From Stramenopiles sp. TOSAG23-2 (taxonomy: Eukaryota > Sar), in NCBI GenBank assembly GCA_900128395.1, contig LT649283.1, forward strand, positions 1 through 46,172: a stretch of DNA of 46,172 bases, given 5' to 3'. Positions 20,937 to 29,594 of the stretch are shown here, one piece after another (position 1 is the stretch's first letter; each line of letters opens with the position of its first letter). The position numbers and the translations under genes were made by a program. The notes below the pieces were generated by a model. That model made no database searches. It was not told the origin of the DNA and was given only the letters and a program-made list of their open reading frames with translations.

Positions 20937-22166
20937 ATGAAACAATCGTCATCATCTACTATTGTTAATGCCACATCCAACACCATCAACAATAATACAA
21001 CAAATCATCATCATAATAATAATAATACAATATTAATTGATTCCATATCAGGATTTATATCAGGTATTGCTGCATTATGTGTCTCCCAACCATTTGATAC
21101 AATACGTGTACGTGCCCAAACAATAGATAATCCAGCAAAACTAATTTCACATCAAATACGTTCCTCCTCCACCAGTAATAATAATAATAATAATAAATCA
21201 ATGACAACAACAAATTTCAATATAAATACAACTCGTCGTAATATAACCACATCAGGTGGACATTTATATAATACCATCAATGGAACATTTCAAGGATATG
21301 GTTTATTAGGTTTTTATCGTGGCATTGTTCCACCCCTAGTAGCAACATCCATTATAAGTACAACCGTTTTTTCATCTTTTGAAATGGTGAAACGTCAAAT
21401 ATATAATAATATTGTAATCAATAAGAATAATCATAATAAGAACAATAAAACATTATCTTCCTCATCATTATTATCATGTTCATTACCATTATCATATATA
21501 TTCATTGCAGGTTCATGTAGTGGATTTTTAACATCATTTTTAACAACACCACTACATCGTGTTAAAGTACAATTACAAACAACAACATCATATCAATATC
21601 AACAACATACATTACGTTCAACTATTACATGTGCAAAAAATATATTACAACAAGAAGGTTTACGTAATGGTATGTATAAAGGTTGGAATGCACAAGTATT
21701 ATCAGAAACAATTGGACGTGGTGTTTATTTTGGTACATATGAAATGATTAAACGTTTTCATATGAATTATTATTATTATTATATAAATGAGGAAGGTAAT
21801 AATAATAATAATAATAATAACAATAGGTCGATGATGAGAGTCGATACGGCTACGACTTATAATAATAATAACAATATACCATTACATGTACGTATGTTAA
21901 GTGGTGCAATTTCTGGTATTGTTGGATGGACAATTGTATATCCAATCGATGTATTGAAAAATAGAATTCAAGCAGAAAAAATTGGGGATGGAAAAAATAC
22001 ACAAAGTTTAAGAAATTTGTATCGTCTTGGTTCTATATTATATCATAATCATGGTATAACTATTTTTTATCGTGGTTTATCAGTCATGTTAGTCCGTGCA
22101 TTTCCTGTATCAGCAATTGCATTACCAACATATGATATAGTCCATGAATATTTAGAAGGGCTGTGA
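20937..22166 (+). CDS. Mitochondrial carrier family (SLC25) protein
   Basis: A 409-aa inner-membrane carrier, with six transmembrane helices in three repeats. The Px[D/E]xx[R/K] signatures are PFDTIR at 52-57, PLHRVK at 205-210 (His replaces the acidic residue) and PIDVLK at 336-341. Repeat 1 has GFISGIAALCVSQPFDTIRV, repeat 2 IFIAGSCSGFLTSFLTTPLH, repeat 3 MLSGAISGIVGWTIVYPID. The pattern resembles the carnitine/basic amino acid carrier branch, but the substrate is not determined. It is longer than the usual 300 aa because of an Asn-rich N-terminal extension (1-33) and Asn-rich loops near 80-105 and 285-300. No intron; stop TGA. Confidence 0.93.
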   Translation: MKQSSSSTIVNATSNTINNNTTNHHHNNNNTILIDSISGFISGIAALCVSQPFDTIRVRAQTIDNPAKLISHQIRSSSTSNNNNNNKSMTTTNFNINTTRRNITTSGGHLYNTINGTFQGYGLLGFYRGIVPPLVATSIISTTVFSSFEMVKRQIYNNIVINKNNHNKNNKTLSSSSLLSCSLPLSYIFIAGSCSGFLTSFLTTPLHRVKVQLQTTTSYQYQQHTLRSTITCAKNILQQEGLRNGMYKGWNAQVLSETIGRGVYFGTYEMIKRFHMNYYYYYINEEGNNNNNNNNNRSMMRVDTATTYNNNNNIPLHVRMLSGAISGIVGWTIVYPIDVLKNRIQAEKIGDGKNTQSLRNLYRLGSILYHNHGITIFYRGLSVMLVRAFPVSAIALPTYDIVHEYLEGL

Positions 22167-22665
22167 CGATGCGAGTGTGTGGATGTGAGTAAATTTGATG
22201 TGAGATACAGGAGTGTAAAGAAATATTTAATATAAAATTGGAGGACGAGAGAAGAGGCAAAAAAGGACACTCCCCCCAGCAGGGTACGACACTGCATGGT
22301 ACATTTTTTTATTAATTATGCATGTATACATTCAATAAAAGTGCTTAAAAAAATACTAGCCGGACCGCCGGACCAATAATATATACACGTAATAAAAAAA
22401 GGTTTTTACACACAAGGATTATTAATATTTAACACTGATGTTACACACATATGATATCATAACTCTTATCATAATATGATATGATATGCATATGATATGC
22501 ATATCATAAAGATTTTAACCAATCATTTATGTACACATTATGCAAAATGATTACACACACACACACATGAGATGCACACACTTTTTTGCGCTGTGTGTTT
22601 TGAAACGAAACGCCACCTCTCGCGGTCCCACAATATAATCCTATCTCCCCATCTCAATCCCTCCT
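22167..22665. other. Convergent intergenic region with small palindromes
   Basis: The 499 bp hold a GC-rich direct repeat (CCGGACC at 22360-22366 and 22368-22374) and a palindromic patch at 22451-22507. In that patch ATGATATGCAT is tandemly repeated (22481, 22492) and followed by its inverse. There is also a CA repeat near 22553-22566. No gene is supported. Confidence 0.5.
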
Positions 22666-23556
22666 CTAAAATCCAGACAACAAACCAGCAAGACCACCAC
22701 CACTTTTATCACTACCACCACCACCAGTACCACTACTAAACAACTGACTTTGTATATAAAATTGCCACCATATCATTTCTAAATCACCTTTTTTTTCAGC
22801 ATTATTCCATGGTTTTGGCGTGGAACTGAAATGTAATATTTTAATTGGTTTAATGGAATTCCAATAACCGGGTTGTTTCTCATATGTCATCCAATGCAAT
22901 GTTCGTTGTGCATTATATGCAAATGGTAAACGATGTTCTGAATTTAATTGATACCAATTTGGAAAATATGCATTTAAAAATCCTGTATCACCACCATCAT
23001 ATGATTTTAATTCAAATGTTTTACTTTTCATATCTTCGAAAATCTTATCAGATGGTTTAATAATTAATACACCTGCATTAAATTTATCAGGTGGAAATAC
23101 ATCTGGTGCAGCTGATAAATTTGGTTTATTAAATAAATGATCAATATTTTCCAATATACACGTATCTGCATCAATATAAACAATTTTATCATATTCCATT
23201 AAATTCCAAATATGTAATTTTGTATATCCAGCATTTACCCAACCTTTAATATGTACTTTTTGATTTGGATTTGGTATCGCATCGACTTTTAAAACATTTA
23301 CTGGCATGGATGGTGATGATAATTGTTCAATATTTTGAATTGTTTTTATTGATACTTGATTTGTTACTAATATAATAATTGGAAAATTTGTTGATGTTTG
23401 TTTTAATGTAAATATCATGGTTTGTAATCCCATGTAAAAATCATCCGAAGTAATTAATGTTGCATATGAATATTTGTTGTTTGTTGCTGTTGTTGTTGTT
23501 GTTTGATTGTTGTTATCATTGTTGTTGGTCTTTTTATCGATAGTAATGCTTGACAT
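22666..23556 (-). CDS. Glycogenin-like GT8 glycosyltransferase
   Basis: A 296-aa glycosyltransferase of family GT8, retaining enzymes that use UDP-sugars; glycogenin-like members start storage polysaccharides or add galactose/glucose. The N-terminal nucleotide-binding strand reads YATLITSDDFYMGLQTMIFTL. The metal-binding DxD is D129-A-D131 in KIVYIDADTCILEN. Downstream, FNAGVLIIKPS and GDTGFLNAYFP are the usual acceptor-site segments, and the conserved ILHFSSTPKPW carries the second metal-ligand His. An Asn/Thr-rich N terminus and a Gly-rich C-terminal tail (GTGGGGSDKSGGG) are extras. No signal peptide, so cytosolic as in plant/animal glycogenin. No intron. The protein substrate is unknown. 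Confidence 0.93.
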   Translation of the reverse strand: MSSITIDKKTNNNDNNNQTTTTTATNNKYSYATLITSDDFYMGLQTMIFTLKQTSTNFPIIILVTNQVSIKTIQNIEQLSSPSMPVNVLKVDAIPNPNQKVHIKGWVNAGYTKLHIWNLMEYDKIVYIDADTCILENIDHLFNKPNLSAAPDVFPPDKFNAGVLIIKPSDKIFEDMKSKTFELKSYDGGDTGFLNAYFPNWYQLNSEHRLPFAYNAQRTLHWMTYEKQPGYWNSIKPIKILHFSSTPKPWNNAEKKGDLEMIWWQFYIQSQLFSSGTGGGGSDKSGGGLAGLLSGF

Positions 23557-23804
23557 GGTTTATTTATATAGATCTTAATTGATATATATATATATATATA
23601 TGTACAACAATTCTTCTATGTCTTTGTACGTATAATATTATTAATAATAATATGTATGTATGTATCGTAGAGAAAACTAATAATTCTTTTTTTTATTACA
23701 GATATTATTATTATGCACTATGCACATCATATCACTACCAGGTATGGCTGCTGAAATAAGCCCTTTTTTAAAACAAAAAAATTATTATTACAAAAATTTA
23801 TCAA

Positions 23805-23880
23805 ATTTTTCATCTTATTTTTCATCTTATTTTTCATCTATTTTTCATCTATTTTTCATCTATTTTTCATCTATTTTTTC
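23805..23880. repeat. 11/12-bp minisatellite (ATTTTTCATCT)
   Basis: Around six tandem copies of ATTTTTCATCT(T) lie at the 3' end of the broken minus-strand ORF. On that strand each unit carries a TAG or shifts the frame, so the ORF ends in KIDEK at the first unit. Confidence 0.85.
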
Positions 23881-24563
23881 AGCCAATGTGCTAGTGCCTC
23901 GATCACCCATCATATTATTAGCCACTTGCTCATCCACATTGATAATCCTCGATTCTACGTCTTGTAAAGCTTCACTAACTTTACCATAAAATACTTTCAT
24001 TTGTTTAATAAAGGAATTAACCTGTTTGCCTTTATTCAGATATAACCAATTCTCATAGCCCTCAATGCTTGCTGTCTCAACACCATTGTCAACTGCAAAT
24101 GATATGGTCTTTTTATTCCTTTGAAGAAACAGCATAAAATGGTATCGTAGCTGTATTCGAGTTAGGGCACGAAACATCCCTTCTAACTCTTTTTTATGCA
24201 ATTCACATTGTTCATTTGTTGCATTAAATAGAACAAAACCTAGCCTTTGTTCCATTTGTGCAATTAATGCTTTTGCTACATGCTGAAACACTGTGATATA
24301 TTATGCATTAAATTTATTAAATTGATGCTATTTCCTAACTCCGTTGTATGTGTTGATGTAGCTGTAATAAACATATTACTATATGGATATACATGATTAT
24401 CAAATGATAATACAGATTGTGATAAAGATAAACAATTTGTGGTTAAATTTTCCGCTTTTTTGGCTATTTGTTTGCCTTTATGAATGCTTGACAAAAGCAT
24501 TGCAGATGGATCATTGTTTTTACTTTGGCTAATGTTTGGCATCTTTTTCAATTTTTGAAACAT
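23860..24563 (-). pseudogene. Disrupted ORF, unknown multicopy-type protein
   Basis: Two overlapping minus-strand frames together resemble one roughly 235-aa protein. Frame 1 (24563-24276) starts MFQKLKKMPNISQSKNNDP. It contains a KAENLTTNC...SVLSFDNHVYPYSN segment and ends ISQCFSM-stop. Frame 2 (24291-23860) has no ATG at its head and continues with QHVAKALIAQMEQRLGFVLF, GMFRALTRIQLRYHFMLFLQ and a helical region ending in KIDEK. The frames overlap by about 16 bp, which fits a frameshift. I found no good GT-AG intron that joins them in phase, but a splice cannot be excluded. I recognise no family; helical content is high. Its first exon block is repeated in inverted orientation nearby. Confidence 0.5.
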
Positions 24564-25039
24564 GCAAAGAAATTATGGCAACCATATCATGTAATGGATC
24601 AGAATATACAATTGTATTAGGAAAGAAAGTATTACAATTAAAAAAAGAAATAAAAAAAGATAAAACAAACTATAAAATACATGAATTGCAATTAAAGGAA
24701 CAAATAAAACAGTTGGAAATTGACAATGAAATTATGGTCAACATGTTAAAATTGAGATCAACAGAAATGGAAAGGATTTTGTATAACAACGATGTTGGAA
24801 AATACCATTATGCATGTGTTGATGCAATCGTTATGTTGAGCAAGAGCCAAGGTAAAAACAATGATCTGTCTGCAATGCAACGTTATGTTGAGCAAGAGCC
24901 AAGGTAAAAACAATGATCTGTCTGCAATGCTTTTGTCATGCATTCATAAAGGCAAACAATTGAAAAAGATGCCAAACATTAGCCAAAGTAAAACCAATGA
25001 TCTGTCTACAATGCTTTTGTCAAGCATTCATAAAGGCAA
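24472..25039. repeat. 81-bp inverted repeat flanking a 406-bp spacer
   Basis: The left arm 24472-24552 and right arm 24959-25039 are reverse complements of each other apart from about four substitutions. Both encode, on opposite strands, the block LKKMPNISQSK(N/T)ND...MLLSSIHKGK. The arm includes the start of the minus-strand broken ORF. A further partial copy of the block, in the same orientation as the right arm, lies 84 bp before it (24897). Confidence 0.88.
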
Positions 25040-25106
25040 GGTATTGAAAGAGATATTACCTTGTTTTGTTGTTAGTGTTTTTTGTAAGGTTCCGACAATA
25101 GCATAA
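24575..25106 (+). pseudogene. Coiled-coil ORF broken by a tandem duplication
   Basis: The first ATG of the left frame is at 24575. It encodes a Lys/Glu-rich coiled coil (residues about 15-65, e.g. KKEIKKDKTNYKIHELQ) and then VMLSKSQGKNNDLSAM, stopping at 24907. The 24861-25106 frame resumes VMLSKSQGKNNDLSAM and carries on with LLSCIHKGKQLKKMPNISQS and a second similar block. A 52-bp tandem duplication (24829-24932) lies at the break; 52 is not a multiple of three, so it shifts the frame. The parent protein family is not recognised. The repeated SIHKGK block links this frame to the minus-strand neighbour. Confidence 0.5.
24829..24930. repeat. 52-bp tandem duplication
   Basis: The 50-bp stretches at 24829-24878 and 24881-24930 are identical, giving a 52-bp period. 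The duplication sits inside the repeated SQGKNNDLSAM block and shifts the reading frame. Confidence 0.92.
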
Positions 25107-25478
25107 TAATAGCATGATAGAAGATACAGATATATAGCTAGGAATTTAGGAATAATTTTAAGGTTCCGACAATCTGAACAATAGCATAGCTATAGCTAAT
25201 AAGACAGAGAAGACGATACATTTATTATAACATCATATTTTTTCATATTATTTTAGTAGTATAGCTAAGCTATACACAATATATATATATATATAAATGC
25301 ATGCATACTACACATTGCCATTTACAAGTTATCAAGAGATAGAATGAAAGAATTTTATATTTAATTTATATATAATCAAGAAGATCAAATTTATATATAA
25401 TTCAACAACAGAAGATAATTCAATTACACCATAAACGATAATAAATTTAGAACGCACGGAACCTGTTATCACAACATC
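25101..25478. other. Intergenic region with short direct repeat
   Basis: The 3' flank of the broken locus and the promoter of the next gene. A 14-bp direct repeat AAGGTTCCGACAAT begins just before this stretch at 25086-25099 and recurs at 25160-25173. Nearby AATAGCATA(G/A) words and a TA-repeat (25280-25295) are also seen. It may be the edge of an old insertion or a duplicated footprint. Confidence 0.45.
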
Positions 25479-26737
25479 ATGTGGAAAGATACAACAATAT
25501 TATTTATTATTACCATTATATTATTTATATTTATAATTAATATTCAAAATACAGTATCATCATCAGCAATAATAACAAAACAAGATGCTAATAAAATAAA
25601 CAAATCATCACCATTTATCGTTGGTTTGACATATAACATCGATAAATCAACAACAACAACAACAACAAGAACGATGTTACGTCAGAAAAAACATATTTTA
25701 TTGAAACATCCAATTAATAATAATAATAATAATAATAACAACAATAATATTGCAGCACCACCAAGTGGAATATGTAAATTAGATATAAATACTGGGAATA
25801 TAACTTTACTTGAAAAATTTTTAGATGTTGTATATGTTATGGAAACGGCATATTCGCCAGAAGATCAAATATATTATTTATTAGTAAATGGATTTACATT
25901 AAAACGATTTTATTTAACAAATAATACATTTGCTAAAGATGATATTATAGTTGATATCAGTGATTGTGATGGTGGTTCTTCTTGTTTTAATGAAGTTCAT
26001 TTTGATTTGAAAAATAAACGTTTAATTGCTACTGGTGTTGGATATCCAAATGGTTTAGCAAATAGTATTGTTAGTATTGATATTCATACTGGTAAAGTGA
26101 AAAGTTTAGTGGAATTTTCAGTAGAATGTGGTGTATATTTAGAAGTAAGTAATAGTAAAATATTAATTCTTTCTATTTACATATATATATATATATATAC
26201 TAACAATTTAATACACACACACACACATAGTCATCAACGTATGATTCTAATATGAATAAACAATTTAGTTGGTTATCATGTTTAAATAATCCATATGTTG
26301 GTAATACATTATATATGTTTGATGTTATAACTGGTAGTAATGAAACGATTATGCAAACGGATCCACATACATTATTATCACCATTACTTGTTTCCGATAC
26401 ATTAAAAGAAATTATTGCGATTGATAATCGAAATAATTATTTAGTACGTATTGGTCAAAATACAAGTACAAAAATAAGTGACAATGATATTGGTGGTATA
26501 CCAGCAAATGATGGATTAGTTATGTTTGATACTATTAATACTAATAATGATGGAAATAATAATAATGGTCCAATTGTATATACAACAGTTGTTGATGGTA
26601 TGAAATCGAAATTAACAATTATCGATCATTTAACAAGTGACAATGGTAGGACGACGAGGACGACGACGATAGGTACGGTGCATACGATTGATGTAGAATG
26701 GACATTAAATTATATACATTTCGTGGAAGGTGTATAA
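25479..26737 (+). CDS. Secreted beta-propeller-like protein, unknown function
   Basis: A 390-aa protein from two exons, 25479-26144 and 26231-26737. The 86-nt intron (26145-26230) has a GTAAGT donor and an ACATAG acceptor, and the in-phase junction reads VYLE-SSTYDSNMNK. Residues 6-28 form a signal peptide. The chain is built of repeated four-strand-like segments with (K/S)(L/I)DI(N/H)TG(N/K) turns: CKLDINTGNITLLEKF, VSIDIHTGKVKSLVEF and YMFDVITGSNETIMQT. This suggests a small propeller of the NHL/LVIVD type. Low-complexity Thr6 and Asn12 tracts lie near residues 62-100. I assign no enzyme or ligand. Fold call moderate, gene call good. Confidence 0.75.
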
Positions 26738-26738
26738 A

Positions 26739-26835
26739 TTGCTCTCATGCACCACCGCAAGCTAACCAATGAAACCAGCAGCTGCGGCTGCATCTGTGCA
26801 GGGTAGTGATCTTGAATGGTTAGTACGAGAGATAC
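26739..26835. ncRNA. Candidate structured RNA (GC-rich hairpins), unidentified
   Basis: About 97 bp after the propeller gene's stop are much richer in G+C than their surroundings. CTAACCAAT pairs with ATGGTTAG as an outer stem (26762 and 26817). GCAGC-TGCG-GCTGC is a perfect 5-bp hairpin, and TGCAC pairs with GTGCA. This could be a small RNA gene or a stable 3' UTR structure. It does not match a tRNA or 5S rRNA that I can recognise. Confidence 0.3.
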
Positions 26836-27251
26836 AACAACAAGAGAATTTTAAAATTATTTCATAAGCATAAAAAAAGAAGGGGAGAGAAGGTGCAGAA
26901 CAGAAAAGATTAAAATAAAAAAGTATACGAAGTATATAAAAACAGAGGGTAATATAATCTCCGAGCGTCAGTGTAATTAAATATAAAATATATCATATTA
27001 TTTTTTCATTTTCAACTTGAACTCATCTCTAATAGATTTCATTTCACCAGGTTATCAAAGTTCTATAGGTATTTTTCTGAATTATATAGAGCTCATCAAC
27101 AAATCAAAAATCAAAAAAAAAAATGATCAAAAAATCGGCCTCTATGAAATGAAATAGGATGTAAATAGCACTAGCCGTTGTGTTGCTGCTAATGCTGTGT
27201 TACTGCTATAAGTAAAGAACAAATAGAACCCTATTGACCAACACCTAGACA

Positions 27252-27290
27252 GGACATAGCATGGACATAGCATGGACATAGCATGGACAT
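27252..27290. repeat. 11-bp minisatellite (GGACATAGCAT)
   Basis: Three and a half tandem copies of GGACATAGCAT start at 27252. The unit is not a multiple of three and lies outside any gene. Confidence 0.85.
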
Positions 27291-27427
27291 CACAATTCAC
27301 TGTCCATCCATCACACCAACACACGCACTGTTCTTTGAAAATTCCTTTTCCTATAGTATTCCCATACTAATAGACTTTCAACCGGTAAAGGAGTACAACC
27401 GCCTGTATTGAGTAGGTTACATAATTA

Positions 27428-27508
27428 ATTGTCAATATATATATATATTTGATATATATATTATAGTATAATATATAATATATTTTTTTATATATATATA
27501 TTGACAAT
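27428..27508. repeat. Long AT hairpin with perfect 20-bp arms
   Basis: Arms 27428-27447 and 27489-27508 (ATTGTCAAT plus TA repeat) are perfect inverted copies around a 41-bp AT loop. It could be a MITE remnant or a cruciform; no flanking target-site duplication was identified. Confidence 0.7.
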
Positions 27509-27651
27509 AAATAATGGAGGGGTAAGGGTACGAATAGATTTGTTCGCGCACCACTTCACCAATAAACATATAGACATCATCATCATCGTGTAACTCAGTA
27601 GATCAAATATTATGTACACAATAGTCAAAACAATATATAAATAATACAAAT

Positions 27652-28659
27652 ATGATGTTAACAAAAAATGATAATACAACTAAATCAATGATTACATTGA
27701 AACAATATATGGATGATCAAGAAAAAAAACATAATAATAATGTTGTAGTAAGAAAATCCAAATCATCATCCAATATTAGTATCATATCAAACACAAAAAC
27801 AAATAATATGAACATGATGAAACACAACAACAAAGAAAGAAATGCTGCTGCATCGCCTGATTATGAATATGGTATGCAAAACGATGATGAGGCCGATAGC
27901 AACAATGCTGCACCATTACCATGGTTATTGGAAGTAAATTCAAATTATACATCCTTACCAAAACGTGGACAAAAAAAACGTGGACCGAAAATTAAACGTG
28001 TCTTTCCATGGACTATTGAAACACAACATGATGCAAACGTTTTGAAACAACAACAAAATATATTTGAAGGTATTGATACAGAAAATATATTGAATACATT
28101 GCCACGTTTAAATGGCATTGAAATGTTCCGACCAGATTCACCAAAATTATTAATGAAAAGTACAGTAGAAAAGTACAAACAATTAATGTTACAAGAAGAT
28201 GCAGCAGTAGATGATGATGATGATAAAGAAGTAGCAGTTAGGAACAATTATGGTGATGACGATGATGGTAAATTTGATGAAGAAAACGAGAAGAAGAATG
28301 CATTATTATCACAAGATGTTGTAAATCGTAATACAACAAATATTATCCATGATGATTTAAGTAAAATGAAACATGAATTAAAATCATTAAAACGATCATT
28401 ACGTGTTAAATCATCATTAACATCAACTAATAGTAATAGTAATAATATGACGAATATGAAGAATGTTAATTATAGCATAGTAGGTAAAAGTAAAACACTT
28501 GAACGAATTGGATATCATATGAATAATAATAATAAGAAAAAACAAAAAAAGGAGAATAATAGTAGAAAACGACGACATTTACGTGCAAAATCATTACCAA
28601 AATTAAATAGTAAATTATTACCATCATCATTTAATAAAAAGAAGAAGAATCATGACTGA
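27652..28659 (+). CDS. Basic low-complexity protein, unknown function
   Basis: A 335-aa intronless protein, not assigned to any family. It is rich in Asn, Lys and Ser, with acidic (DDDDD near 185; DDDDGKFDEEN) and basic (KKKQKKENNSRKRRHLRAKS) blocks that suggest a nuclear location. The central part (about residues 85-175) is less biased, containing PLPWLLEVNSNYTSLPKRGQ, a run KKRGPKIKRVFPWTIETQ, and LPRLNGIEMFRPDSP. It may be a conserved, Pro/Trp-containing core. A helix DDLSKMKHELKSLKRSL follows. The start is the first of two adjacent ATGs; stop TGA. The open frame is long and codon-like, so a real gene is likely; no function is offered. Confidence 0.65.
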   Translation: MMLTKNDNTTKSMITLKQYMDDQEKKHNNNVVVRKSKSSSNISIISNTKTNNMNMMKHNNKERNAAASPDYEYGMQNDDEADSNNAAPLPWLLEVNSNYTSLPKRGQKKRGPKIKRVFPWTIETQHDANVLKQQQNIFEGIDTENILNTLPRLNGIEMFRPDSPKLLMKSTVEKYKQLMLQEDAAVDDDDDKEVAVRNNYGDDDDGKFDEENEKKNALLSQDVVNRNTTNIIHDDLSKMKHELKSLKRSLRVKSSLTSTNSNSNNMTNMKNVNYSIVGKSKTLERIGYHMNNNNKKKQKKENNSRKRRHLRAKSLPKLNSKLLPSSFNKKKKNHD

Positions 28660-29594
28660 TGAAAAGTACAAACAAATAAATACGCGAACTCGGCAGAGAT
28701 ATTATGTATTATGTGTGTAAATATTAATCCATTTAATATTTATTTATTCAAATGATATCTCAAATTAAATGGTATATGATATCACATTAAAAGATACCAC
28801 ACCACGCCGCATTTTTTGTACATACTTTTTATTTTTTTTAATGCGTGTGTGTGTGTGTTTGTTTTGGAATAAAGGAGAGACAGAGGTTGTTATTCGAACT
28901 TCACGGGCCGGGAAGCGAGAGCAAAGTTGTTGTTTTTTATTATATCATACGAGTATCATATCATAAAATATAAAAGAAGTAGTTTATTAAATATTATTTA
29001 ATTTTAAATGTACACTTATATAAAATGAATGAGCTACTATATATTGGCTTGACATGCCTATACTCGCTCACCAGTTCACCACTCACTCGCTTTTTCACCT
29101 CAAAACTATTCAACTAAGACAAAAGACAAACGCACACAACCCGCATTTTATATTTACGTACACACTCAAACCATCAAAATATACACTCAATAACAAACAT
29201 TTATAAACAATAATATGCCAATTATTGAACCAAAACCTCTGGCGCCCAAAACCTCTCACTAAATTAAGGTACAATCATGAATGTAATGCCTGCTGTGATC
29301 CTGTGATCTTATGGTACGACTCCTTATATATTTTAGATGAAAGAAAAGGTAGTGCTGAGATGAATTATTATTATTATTACATCATGTATAATTATATATA
29401 CTTTAATATATAACTGTCATTTATAGAGATGTAATGTATATGTGTATATATATATATGACAAGAGAGGAGAGATCGATATACAGACATTTACTACTGTAT
29501 ATATATATATATATTATCAATAGATACAGATTTATTCGTTCATTTAATTACTACGTAAATATATTTTTGATTTGTTTATAATATAAACAATAAT
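28660..29594. other. Intergenic region, nothing recognised
   Basis: This 935-bp stretch holds AT-rich DNA with GT (about 28845-28858) and TA (about 29500-29512) dinucleotide runs and a Cys/Tyr-containing 62-codon frame at 29225-29413 (+). That frame is not supported. The 3' end should contain the transporter promoter. Confidence 0.45.

Larger units (their letters stand above)
26738..27651. other. Intergenic region with GC-rich hairpins and minisatellite
   Basis: This 914-bp stretch between two same-strand genes holds a GC-rich hairpin region at 26739-26835, an 11-bp minisatellite at 27252-27290 and a long AT hairpin at 27428-27508. All three are listed separately. The rest is AT-rich. A 60-codon frame at 27142-27324 (-) is not supported. 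Confidence 0.5.

Noticed and set aside
26817-26835. Similarity of GGTTAGTACGAGAGA to rRNA (5S internal region or sarcin-ricin loop neighbourhood).
   Set aside because: Only about 10-13 bases match; the flanking bases do not follow either rRNA, so chance is likely.
29225-29413. A 62-codon plus-strand frame with several Cys residues.
   Set aside because: It ends in TA/TAT-repeat translation (YYYYY, YIYFNI) and has no start context, homology or domain.
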